7,007 nucleotides of DNA from JBBRLA01 sp038231615. GTDB lineage: Bacteria; Myxococcota_A; Polyangia; Palsa-1104; JAEUJZ01. The stretch lies in NCBI GenBank assembly GCA_038231615.1, contig JBBRLA010000466.1, positions 1 to 7,007 on the forward strand. Direction: 5' to 3'. The translations under genes and the position numbers were made by a program. A model generated the notes under the pieces. It was not told the DNA's origin, did no database searches, and saw nothing but the letters and a program-made list of their open reading frames with translations. Below, in pieces: positions 1-6,439 of this stretch. The stretch's first letter is position 1, and every line of letters begins with the position of its first letter.

Positions 1-1046
1 CGGCGAAGAAGGCCTTCGATTCGGCGCTGGCGCTGGCCCCGGACTCCGCCGAGCTGCAACACTACGTCGAAGCCTGTGCCACCGAGGCCAAGGCCCTGAA
101 CTTCCTCAGGAGCGGCAAGGACGCCCTGGAGAGCCGCCGCTATGGCGAGGCGCTGCGCAATTTCGAAAAAGTGGACAAGAACTCGGTCCAGTATGACGAC
201 GCGCAGGCCCAGGGCCGGGATGCGCGGCGATCGGCAGCCAACACCGCGTTCACCGAGGCCCAAAACCTGGCCCTGAGCAACCCCGCGGAGGCCAAGGCCA
301 AGATCGACGAGGGCCTGGGCTACGACCCGGAGAACCAGGGCCTGCTGGCGCTGAGGGACAAGGTCTTGAGCGGAAAGTCGACCCCGAACCTGCCCAAGGA
401 CGAGCCGCCGGCCCCTCGGGTGATCAAAAAGACCCCGAAGGTCGCCAAGCTGGTCATCGACAAGGTCAAGAAGGTGCCGGTGGAGCCGGTGGCCGTGTCG
501 CCGGGGACCTCGGGCGGGGACCTCCAGTCGAACAAGGCGGCGATGATCGCCTACCGCAGCAAGGACTTCGGGGGGGCTGCGTCGGCCATGCAGAGCTTCG
601 CCAAGACCCAGAAGGGCCCGGCGCAGGCCAAGGCCCAGGCCGTGGCACGGGACCTGGAGGAGATCCGCAACCTGAACGACAAGGCCGGGAAGGTGGAGGC
701 GAACAACCCAGCGGCGGCGCTGGCGGCGTACAACAGCGCGGCCAACATCGACCGGCGCATCGCGTCGGGGGCGCTGTCCTCGTACTTCAGCGGCAAGATC
801 GGCGGGCTCTCGAAAGGCAGCGGGCCGTCCCGGCAGGCGGGTGGGCCCAGGGACGCGGCCAAGGACGCGCAGGCCGACCAACTGATGCAGCAGGCCAGGG
901 ACCTCATCGCCAAGGACCCGACCCGGGCCAAGGTGCTCTGCCGCAAAGCCATCGCCCTCTACGGAAAGAACGTGAACGACCCCAAGGCCATGGCGGCGTT
1001 CAAGATGCTGAACAGCATCAAGGGCCATGACGACGACGAGGATTAG
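1..1046 (+). CDS. TPR-like repeat protein, 3' part (start lies outside the window)
   Basis: The frame is open from base 3 to the TAG at 1044-1046 and gives 347 visible residues. The GTG at 171 is an internal Val, not a start, because good coding sequence runs through it from the window edge. The visible N-terminal 60 residues look like TPR helices (AFDSALALAPDS, then YGEALRNFEKV). They are followed by further Ala-rich helical pairs, a Lys/Pro/Val-rich low-complexity linker at about visible residues 128-172, more Ala-rich helices (NPAAALAAYNSAANID), and a final TPR-like unit (DPTRAKVLCRKAIALYG). The tail is acidic (DDDED). No membrane segment or catalytic motif is visible. TPR arrays are usually protein-binding scaffolds; the domain upstream that would define the role is missing. 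In this kind of organism such C-terminal arrays are often fused to FHA or kinase domains, but that is only a guess here. Confidence 0.8.
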   Translation, partial: AKKAFDSALALAPDSAELQHYVEACATEAKALNFLRSGKDALESRRYGEALRNFEKVDKNSVQYDDAQAQGRDARRSAANTAFTEAQNLALSNPAEAKAKIDEGLGYDPENQGLLALRDKVLSGKSTPNLPKDEPPAPRVIKKTPKVAKLVIDKVKKVPVEPVAVSPGTSGGDLQSNKAAMIAYRSKDFGGAASAMQSFAKTQKGPAQAKAQAVARDLEEIRNLNDKAGKVEANNPAAALAAYNSAANIDRRIASGALSSYFSGKIGGLSKGSGPSRQAGGPRDAAKDAQADQLMQQARDLIAKDPTRAKVLCRKAIALYGKNVNDPKAMAAFKMLNSIKGHDDDED

Positions 1047-1099
1047 AGCGGCGGCTTCCTTTTCTCAGCGACCAAAATTTGTGCAGGGGTGTCCAAATA

Positions 1100-1114
1100 A
1101 AAGGCGGCGCCTTT
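1100..1114 (+). terminator. weak hairpin after the TPR gene
   Basis: AAAGGC, a GGC loop and GCCTTT form a perfect 6-bp stem 53 nt after the TPR-gene stop. It is flanked by A residues on the left (ATAA) but is followed by ATCGATT rather than a T run, so it is not a convincing intrinsic terminator. It could equally be an incidental inverted repeat. Confidence 0.2.
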
Positions 1115-1271
1115 ATCGATTCAGTGCAGCTTGTGACCGGATCGGGTGATCAGGTACGATTTGTCCCATGTTTGGCCTGCATCGAATCTTACTTGGAGCT
1201 TGGATGTTGTAGGTTTCCTTATTATTTGTGCATACCTTGTTGCAAGTGTGCTCTTCTTTTACACAGGCTGG

Positions 1272-1300
1272 TTGACTGTGTGTGGTGAGAGTGGTAGTTT
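1272..1300 (+). promoter_or_regulatory. possible sigma-70 type promoter for cdnL
   Basis: TTGACT at 1272-1277 (5 of 6 to the -35 consensus) is followed after exactly 17 nt by TAGTTT at 1295-1300 (3 of 6 to the -10 consensus). Transcription would begin near 1307 and give a leader of about 88 nt before the cdnL start. The -10 match is poor. An isolated TATTAT at 1220-1225 is a better -10 but has no well-spaced -35. This is inference from sequence only. Confidence 0.3.
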
Positions 1301-1381
1301 TTCATTCGTTGATGCGAAAGGCCCGCGGTTGGGTGGGCTGTCTTTTCGCTCCTACTTGGGCAGAGTCCGTCCATTTGAGCC

Positions 1382-1387
1382 AAGGAG
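1382..1387 (+). promoter_or_regulatory. ribosome binding site that fixes the cdnL start
   Basis: AAGGAG lies 7 nt before the GTG at 1395. It is the only near-perfect Shine-Dalgarno sequence in front of a gene in this window, and it decides in favour of the 164-residue CdnL over the longer reading frame that opens at 1146. Confidence 0.8.
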
Positions 1388-1394
1388 TCGCATA

Positions 1395-1889
1395 GTGCAG
1401 TCTTCCACCTTCAGTGTCGGTGACAAGGCAGTTTATCCGGCACATGGTGTCGCCGAGATTACGGGGATCGAGACGCGAGAGATCTCAGGATCGAAGCAGA
1501 CGTTCTACATTCTGCGAATCCTCGAGAACGGCCTGCGCATCATGATCCCCACCAGGAACATCGACGCAGTGGGCCTGCGCCGGGTGGCCAGCAGGAACGA
1601 TATCAAGGAGGTCTACGAGATCCTCCGTTCCCGGGATGTCTCCGTCGACAGCCAGACGTGGAACCGGCGTTATCGCGAATACATGGAGAAGATCAAGACC
1701 GGTTCGGTCTTCGAGATCGCCGAGGTCCTCCGCGACCTCTCGTTGCTCAAGTTCGACAAGGACCTGTCGTTCGGCGAACGCAAGATGCTCGACACCGCCA
1801 AGAACCTCCTCGTCAAGGAACTCGCCGTCGCCGAGGGCTCCAGGGAAGAGAAGATCCAGCAGGAGTTGGACGAAATCTTCACCTGTTGA
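1395..1889 (+). CDS. cdnL: CarD/CdnL family RNA polymerase-binding transcription factor
   Basis: CdnL binds the RNA polymerase beta subunit and stabilises open complexes at sigma-A promoters, notably those of rRNA genes; in Myxococcus xanthus it is essential. The 164-residue product starts MQSSTFSVGDKAVYPAHGVA, the start of the Tudor-like polymerase-interaction domain (about residues 1-60, with FYILRILENGLRIMIP). A helical C-terminal domain follows, with the conserved Trp89 in a basic patch (WNRRYREYMEKIKTG), then the blocks FEIAEVLRDL and LSFGERKMLDTAKNLL. The length equals that of myxobacterial CdnL, and the protein lacks the long HMGA-like tail of CarD itself. The start is the GTG at 1395, chosen from the AAGGAG 7 nt upstream and from family alignment. 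The longer in-frame reading would add 83 residues containing a hydrophobic stretch that does not belong to the family. tlyA follows after 72 nt. Confidence 0.95.
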   Translation: MQSSTFSVGDKAVYPAHGVAEITGIETREISGSKQTFYILRILENGLRIMIPTRNIDAVGLRRVASRNDIKEVYEILRSRDVSVDSQTWNRRYREYMEKIKTGSVFEIAEVLRDLSLLKFDKDLSFGERKMLDTAKNLLVKELAVAEGSREEKIQQELDEIFTC

Positions 1890-1961
1890 CGCCTGTTTCG
1901 CGCTGAAAGATCTTGCTCCCCGGCTTGCCTTGTCGGCCAAAGCGTGGCACATGCCATCGTG

Positions 1962-2702
1962 ATGGTTTTTCGCCTCGATACGCGCCTCTTCCAGCAGGGC
2001 CTTTGCCCAAGCCGCGAAAGGGCCCAGGCGCTGATCCTGGCTGGTGCCGTCTGCGTCAATGGGCAGGTCGTCACCAAGGCAGGGACCCGGGTGGCCCCCA
2101 CCGCGCGCGTCGAACTTCTTCACGATCCCCTCCCCTATGTCTCTCGCGGCGGGATGAAGCTGCGTCATGCCCTCGATCATTTCACCATCGACGTGACCGG
2201 GTGCGCTGCCCTTGACGTTGGCGCCTCTACCGGCGGTTTCACCGATTGCCTCTTGAAAGCCGGGGCCAGCCGCGTCTGCGCCGTCGACGTGGGCTATGGT
2301 CAGCTGGCATGGTCCCTGCGCAGCGACCCCCGCGTCGTGGTGATGGATCGGGTCAACGCCCGCTACCTTTTGCCGGACCAGCTTCCCTTCCGTCCCGATC
2401 TGGCGGTGTGCGACGCTTCGTTCATCTCCCAGACCCTGTTGTTGCCTCGCCTGGTCGAGGCTGTGGGCCCCGGGGGACACTTCATCATAACCCTGGTGAA
2501 GCCGCAGTTCGAGGTCGGCCAGGGCCAGGTCGGCCGGGATGGCGTGGTGCGCGACCCGGTGCTCCATGAGGCTGCCGTGGAACGCTGCGCCGCCGCCGCC
2601 CGCGCCCTGGGATGCGAGATCATCGGGGTCGTCCCCTCCCCGCTCCTGGGCCCCGCGGGGAACGTCGAGTTCCTTCTCGCGCTAAAAAGCCCTGCCGGCT
2701 AA
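1962..2702 (+). CDS. tlyA: TlyA family rRNA 2'-O-methyltransferase (S4 domain protein)
   Basis: TlyA enzymes methylate ribose 2'-OH groups of rRNA using SAM: C1920 of 23S rRNA and, in the longer type II form, also C1409 of 16S rRNA. The 246-residue product has an N-terminal S4 RNA-binding domain (about 3-58; RLDTRLFQQGLCPSRERAQ, then AGAVCVNGQVV) and an RrmJ/FtsJ-like Rossmann methyltransferase domain. Visible are YVSRGGMKL with Lys66, the SAM motif ALDVGASTGGFTD (85-95), acidic AVDVGYGQ (D109), CDASFIS (D151), LVKPQFE (K180) and GNVEFL (E236), which together match the K-D-K-E catalytic pattern. The short N terminus before RLD suggests type I, acting on 23S only (inference). ATG 1962 is chosen because the family starts just before RLD; GTG at 1959 or 1944 is possible. 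No good ribosome binding site is visible. 'Hemolysin' names for this family are historical. Confidence 0.92.
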   Translation: MVFRLDTRLFQQGLCPSRERAQALILAGAVCVNGQVVTKAGTRVAPTARVELLHDPLPYVSRGGMKLRHALDHFTIDVTGCAALDVGASTGGFTDCLLKAGASRVCAVDVGYGQLAWSLRSDPRVVVMDRVNARYLLPDQLPFRPDLAVCDASFISQTLLLPRLVEAVGPGGHFIITLVKPQFEVGQGQVGRDGVVRDPVLHEAAVERCAAAARALGCEIIGVVPSPLLGPAGNVEFLLALKSPAG

Positions 2703-2749
2703 CAAAGAGCCTCGGCTTCATTTCTCGGGTATCTTTTTAGTGGGTATAG

Positions 2750-4237
2750 ATGCGCAAAAGGACTGGCGAGGTACGGCGGGCGGTGTTTGTTTTCGCGGGC
2801 CCACAGGGGCCTTCGGCGCATGGGCAGCGGCTGGCCGACGCCCTGGAACAAGAGGAAGTCGAAGTATCGCGCCGCTTCCTGGAAGAACAAGCCCTCTTGT
2901 GGGCCGCGCTTTTGGCGAGGGTGACGGCCTTTGGCCCGGGAATGATTGTCACCGACAGCGTCGTCGGGGCCCGGCTGCTGCTGCCGGCGGCGGCGCTGGT
3001 GGGCGCCCCGCTGGTCCTTTTCGCGCCCGACGGACGGTTGGAACCCGAGATGATCCGCGCTGGCCCCTGGCCGCTCTTGCCAGCCCATGTGCTGGTCGGC
3101 CCCCACCCTTCCCGGCAGGAAGTGCAAAGCTGGTTTGGCCGGGGTCTGGACGAGGAGCGGATTCACCTCTTCCCACCTTCCGTGGATGTCGTGCAGGAGC
3201 AAACCGACCTCCTGCTGGAAATCCTCGAGGAGCGGCTACCCAGCCTGGGCAAGCGGTTTGCCCGGGAAGCCATCGCTTACGTCGCTGCAAGGATGCCCCG
3301 GCGGCGGCATCCCGGGCCTTCGATCGCCCTTTGCTACCATCGGGTGTGCGACGATCTGCGAGGCTGGGACCCGGGCCTGATCGTGAGCCGGACCACCCTT
3401 ACCCGGCAGGTCCGCGCCTTGTGCCGCCTGGGCCTTTCCCCTGTGACGATGGCGCAGCAGGTGGAGCGCCCGGCGGGCCCGCCGAGTTTTGCCGTCACCT
3501 TCGACGATGGTTATGCCGATCTCCTGGAGCTGGGGGCCCCGGTCCTTCTGGAACTCCAGGTCCCCTTCACGGTCTACGTCATCACCGATGTCCTGGCCGG
3601 ACGCATCCGCGCGCCGTGGTACGATGTGGTCGCCCAGGCAGTGATGGCTCGTTCGATCAGACACCGCACCCTGCCGCTGCTTCTGGCCGAGCCTGCCTTG
3701 CATCCGCTGCTGGCTGGCGCGCGGGCCTTGCCTCCCTCACCGGCGCTGGCGCGGGGGGTGGTTCACGCCATGAAGGGTTGGCCCGCGGCCCGACGCGTGT
3801 CTTTCGCCGATCATCTGGCGGATGTTGCCGGAGAAGAAATCTACGCGGGGACGCCGCGATATCTCGATCTGGCCGGTACACGGCGGCTGCACGCCGCGGG
3901 AGTGGAGATCGCCTCCCACACGGTGACCCACCCGATCCTGCCGCTGCTCAGTCCGCCCGATCTTCAAGCAGAACTCATGGAAAGCCGCCGGTATCTGGTG
4001 GATCTCTTCGGTACCTGCGATGGGCTCGCCTATCCCAATGGCGACAGCGATGGGCCAGTGCAGACCGCCGCCGCCGCCGCCGGATACCGGTACGCGGTGG
4101 CCGTGACCCGGCAAAAAGGCGCGGTCTCGCGATTCAACACAGGGCGGCGCATGATGTCGGAGGCCACCTCCGCGGGGTTTTCTCACCGCTTCGATGAAGC
4201 GGTCTTTCTGGCCCGCGTACAGGGCTTTCTCGGATGA
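2750..4237 (+). CDS. GT-B-like N-terminal domain fused to NodB/CE4 polysaccharide deacetylase
   Basis: The 495-residue product has two parts. Residues about 190-495 are a NodB-homology deacetylase domain: CYHR (195-198), TFDDGY (250-255, with catalytic D252 and metal ligand D253), SHTVTH (399-404, metal ligands H400 and H404) and AYPNGD (427-432), the YPxG form seen in PgaB/IcaB-like enzymes. All metal ligands are present, so activity is plausible: removal of N- or O-acetyl groups from a polysaccharide or glycolipid. About 147 residues separate the first and second metal motifs, including the APWYD segment common in exopolysaccharide-linked relatives. Residues about 10-150 resemble the first Rossmann half of a GT4 glycosyltransferase (AVFVFAGPQGPSAHG, FGPGMIVTDS, APLVLFAPDG, AHVLVGPHPS, IHLFPPSVD), but no nucleotide-sugar-binding second half with an EX7E motif follows. 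No signal peptide or membrane segment is visible, so it may act in the cytoplasm. ATG 2750 lies 47 nt after tlyA and has no clear ribosome binding site; the next gene overlaps it. Confidence 0.82.
   Translation: MRKRTGEVRRAVFVFAGPQGPSAHGQRLADALEQEEVEVSRRFLEEQALLWAALLARVTAFGPGMIVTDSVVGARLLLPAAALVGAPLVLFAPDGRLEPEMIRAGPWPLLPAHVLVGPHPSRQEVQSWFGRGLDEERIHLFPPSVDVVQEQTDLLLEILEERLPSLGKRFAREAIAYVAARMPRRRHPGPSIALCYHRVCDDLRGWDPGLIVSRTTLTRQVRALCRLGLSPVTMAQQVERPAGPPSFAVTFDDGYADLLELGAPVLLELQVPFTVYVITDVLAGRIRAPWYDVVAQAVMARSIRHRTLPLLLAEPALHPLLAGARALPPSPALARGVVHAMKGWPAARRVSFADHLADVAGEEIYAGTPRYLDLAGTRRLHAAGVEIASHTVTHPILPLLSPPDLQAELMESRRYLVDLFGTCDGLAYPNGDSDGPVQTAAAAAGYRYAVAVTRQKGAVSRFNTGRRMMSEATSAGFSHRFDEAVFLARVQGFLG
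4234..4237 (+). other. ATGA stop/start overlap (translational coupling)
   Basis: The ATG of the radical SAM gene and the TGA of the deacetylase gene share these four bases. The downstream gene has no evident ribosome binding site of its own, so ribosomes finishing the deacetylase probably restart here. This implies linked expression of the two proteins. Confidence 0.8.
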
Positions 4238-5541
4238 GCTGGCTCGGTCGGCTGCGACAACGGTTTCTTTCCCGGCGCTTTCGGGTGCTGCCCTTCCGAT
4301 ACGAACGGTTCGGGGGCATCGCCCAGCTCCGCTGGCCGCGGGCGCTGGTCTTTGTCGATTGCGATCGCGCCCGCGCCCTGGGCTACAACCAGCCGCCGCA
4401 AGACCTCTGGCGAACCGTCGGGCAGAAACCAGAAGAAGACGCCCTGGACAGCCTCCTGACTGCGCCGCTGGAAGCCCATTTACAGCTCACCAACCGCTGC
4501 GCGGTCGGTTGCCAGGGCTGCTATACCGGCGCCACTGCGGAAGGCGCCCCTCACGAGTGGGGCTTTGACGAATGGCGCCACGCCATCGACCAGCTCGCCA
4601 AGGCCGGCGTGTTTCACGTCGCCCTCGGGGGCGGAGAATCGGCCCTGCTGCCATGGCTGGGTGACCTCTTGCGCCACTGCCGCGCCCTGGGCGTCGTGCC
4701 CAACCTCACCACCAGCGGTCTCTACGACGCCGAGGTGCTGGATCGGGTGTGCGGCTGGGCCAAAGACGGCCTTTTCGGGCAGATCAACCTCTCGCTCGAC
4801 GGCATCGGTCCCGGCTACCAGCGGGTGCGCGGGGTGGACGGCTTCGACCAGGCGGACCAGGCCCTGGTGGCGCTGCGCCGGCAGACCCCCGACGTGGGCA
4901 TCAACTGCGTGGTCACCAGCCAGAACTTCGCCGACCTGGACGCGATCTTCGCCCACGCGCGGCACCGACGCCTGAACGAGATCGAACTGCTCCGCTTCAA
5001 GCCCTCCGGCCGCGGGGCCCGTGCGGCGATCTACCAGCGGCTGCGCTGCACCGACCAGCAGCACCGAGAATTCCTGCCTCGGGTGCTCTCGCTCTCGCGG
5101 CAACACCGGATGCGGGTGCGGCTGGATTGCTCCTATACACCCATGGTGGCCCATCACCGGCCAGACCCCCGCCTTCTGCGCTGGCTGGCGATCTACGGCT
5201 GCGCCGGCGGCGATCTGCTGATCGCGGCCAAGGCCACCGGCGCGCTCGCACCGTGCAGCTTCGCCCCGCCGGTGAACGTGACCGTGGACTGCACCGCCAG
5301 CTACTGGAACGAGGCGACGGCCTTCCCTCCCTTTCGCGGGTGGCGGGATGCACAGGAGCCCTGCCGAAGCTGCGACTACCTGAAGCTGTGCCGTGGCGGC
5401 TGCCGGGTCGTCTCGGCCCACGTGGCCGGCAACGCCTCCGACCCGGACCCGGAGTGCCCCCGGGTGATCGCCTACCGTCAGGCGAGCGGCACCCCCGCAG
5501 GTTTTGGGCAAAGAACAAAGCGGCTGCCCGTCATCGAATAG
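4234..5541 (+). CDS. radical SAM/SPASM domain enzyme of unknown substrate
   Basis: The 435-residue protein has a radical SAM core with CX3CX2C (C89, C93, C96 in NRCAVGCQGCY), which binds the SAM-cleaving 4Fe-4S cluster, and a GGE-type SAM-binding motif (LGGGES, 131-136). Its C terminus fits the SPASM pattern almost exactly: C323-X12-G-X4-C341, then C377-X2-C380-X5-C386-X3-C390 and C408, enough for auxiliary 4Fe-4S clusters. SPASM enzymes include peptide maturases (PqqE, MftC, AlbA types), sulfatase-activating anSME and enzymes acting on small molecules or cofactors. A segment of about 75 residues before the core (YERFGGIAQLRWPRALVFVD) could be a small extra domain; I cannot name it. No precursor-peptide gene is visible in the window. 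The only contextual clue is the upstream deacetylase, whose stop overlaps this start. ppsR follows after 14 nt. The family call is secure; the substrate is unknown. Confidence 0.9.
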   Translation: MSWLGRLRQRFLSRRFRVLPFRYERFGGIAQLRWPRALVFVDCDRARALGYNQPPQDLWRTVGQKPEEDALDSLLTAPLEAHLQLTNRCAVGCQGCYTGATAEGAPHEWGFDEWRHAIDQLAKAGVFHVALGGGESALLPWLGDLLRHCRALGVVPNLTTSGLYDAEVLDRVCGWAKDGLFGQINLSLDGIGPGYQRVRGVDGFDQADQALVALRRQTPDVGINCVVTSQNFADLDAIFAHARHRRLNEIELLRFKPSGRGARAAIYQRLRCTDQQHREFLPRVLSLSRQHRMRVRLDCSYTPMVAHHRPDPRLLRWLAIYGCAGGDLLIAAKATGALAPCSFAPPVNVTVDCTASYWNEATAFPPFRGWRDAQEPCRSCDYLKLCRGGCRVVSAHVAGNASDPDPECPRVIAYRQASGTPAGFGQRTKRLPVIE

Positions 5542-5555
5542 GCTAGGCTACCAGC

Positions 5556-6416
5556 ATGCCTCTCGGTCCCGTGCGTACCATCTTCATCGTCTCCGATGCC
5601 ACCGGCGAGACCGCCGAGAAAGTGGTGCGGGCAGCCCTGCGACAGTTCGAGGTCTCCTCGATGCCGGTCGACCTCAGGTTGCACTCCCACCTGCGGAGCA
5701 TCGAGATGCTCAGCGCGGTCATCGCCGAGGCTGCGGAGACCCACGCGCTTTTGGTGTTCACCTTCGTGCGCAGCGAGTTCCGTGATGCCCTGCGGAAAAA
5801 ATGCGACGAGTACGGGGTGCCGAACGTGGACCTCATCGGCACTCTGATGGGGACGCTGGCCGGCTTTTTCGGGGCGCAGCCCCGGCAGGTGCCGGGCCTC
5901 TTGCACATGGTCAGTGACGATTATTACCGGCGCATGGAGGCCATCGAGTTCACGGTGAAGAACGACGACGGGCGGGAACCAGCGAACCTGCCCAAGGCGG
6001 ACCTGGTGCTGGTGGGCATCAGCCGCACCTCGAAGACCCCCCTGTCGACGTACATCGCGCAGAAAGGGTTCAAGGTCGCCAACGTGCCGCTGGTCCTGGG
6101 AATCCCGCCGCCCGAGGAGTTGACTCAGACTGAACCTCGGCGAATCTTCGGCCTGACGATCAAGCCGGACGCCCTTCTGCAAATTCGCCGCGCGCGCATG
6201 GAGCGGCTGAAGATGGCGCCCGATACCAGCTATGGACAGCGGGACCACATCCTGCGGGAGATTTACTTCGCCCGGTCCATCTTCCAGGCCAACCCGACGT
6301 GGCCCATCATCGACATCACCGGCAAGGCCATCGAGGAGACCGCGTCGGACATCATGCGCATCTACAAGCAGCGCGGCCTGCTCGAAAGCACCACCGACGA
6401 AGATCCCCTGCTTTAG
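5556..6416 (+). CDS. ppsR: PEP synthase/PPDK regulatory protein (DUF299 bifunctional kinase/pyrophosphorylase)
   Basis: Members of this family switch PEP synthase or pyruvate, phosphate dikinase off and on. They phosphorylate a Thr next to the catalytic His using ADP, and reverse it with phosphate to release pyrophosphate, thereby setting the pyruvate/PEP balance. The 286-residue product is full length. It starts with the family hallmark IFIVSDATGETAEKVVRA (9-26), continues with YGVPNVDLIG and YYRRMEAIEFTVKNDDG, and has the P-loop-like nucleotide site VLVGISRTSKTPLSTYIAQ (151-169). LKMAPDTSYGQRD and the C-terminal IDITGKAIEETASDI complete it. Which of the two partners (ppsA or ppdK) it controls cannot be told, since neither gene is in the window. 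ATG 5556 lies 14 nt after the radical SAM stop with only a weak upstream purine stretch. gyrB converges on it, ending 17 nt beyond its stop. Confidence 0.93.
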   Translation: MPLGPVRTIFIVSDATGETAEKVVRAALRQFEVSSMPVDLRLHSHLRSIEMLSAVIAEAAETHALLVFTFVRSEFRDALRKKCDEYGVPNVDLIGTLMGTLAGFFGAQPRQVPGLLHMVSDDYYRRMEAIEFTVKNDDGREPANLPKADLVLVGISRTSKTPLSTYIAQKGFKVANVPLVLGIPPPEELTQTEPRRIFGLTIKPDALLQIRRARMERLKMAPDTSYGQRDHILREIYFARSIFQANPTWPIIDITGKAIEETASDIMRIYKQRGLLESTTDEDPLL

Positions 6417-6423
6417 GGACGGA

Positions 6424-6439
6424 CCTAGATGGCCTAGAT
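6424..6439. repeat. short direct repeat giving tandem gyrB stops
   Basis: CCTAGAT occurs at 6424-6430 and again at 6433-6439, a 9-nt period. On the minus strand this places two TAG codons in frame, the gyrB stop at 6434-6436 and a second at 6425-6427, separated by two codons. It may be a small duplication or chance. Confidence 0.5.

Larger units (their letters stand above)
1047..1394. other. 348-nt intergenic region upstream of cdnL
   Basis: This is the only long non-coding stretch. It is clearly richer in T and A than the flanking genes, for example around 1210-1262 and 1295-1310. The cdnL frame stays open back to a GTG at 1146, but codons there show no preference for G or C in the third position, unlike every real gene in the window, so I read it as untranslated. 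Two small inverted repeats (1100-1114 and 1320-1339) and one promoter-like pair (1272-1300) are the only signals I can see. No tRNA, repeat array or riboswitch is recognisable. Confidence 0.65.

Noticed and set aside
1079..1288. Cys-rich 69-residue frame, considered as a possible precursor peptide for the SPASM enzyme
   Set aside because: It has a TTG start, no ribosome binding site and no coding bias, and lies about 3 kb from the radical SAM gene with housekeeping genes between. The cysteines reflect TG-rich non-coding sequence.
1485..2567. Minus-strand open frame of 360 codons across cdnL and tlyA
   Set aside because: It is antisense to two secure genes, and its product (His/Asp/Gln/Gly-rich) shows no recognisable domain. 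Long shadow frames are expected at this GC content.
2708..2717. AGCC-TC-GGCT inverted repeat followed by T-rich sequence after tlyA, considered as a terminator
   Set aside because: It has a 4-bp stem with a 2-nt loop, too small to fold stably, and the T run is about 15 nt away.
3520..4190. Possible broken or frameshifted deacetylase, because the metal motifs are unusually far apart
   Set aside because: The frame is continuous, all ligands are present, and the intervening segment resembles that of other exopolysaccharide-linked deacetylases.
2740..4197. Plus-strand open frame of 485 codons overlapping the deacetylase gene
   Set aside because: Its product is an Arg/Pro/Gly/Ala-rich low-complexity translation, while the overlapping frame carries complete NodB motifs.
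4480..5511. Minus-strand open frame of 343 codons opposite the radical SAM gene
   Set aside because: It is the antisense shadow of a gene with all cluster-binding cysteines in place and has no recognisable motif of its own.
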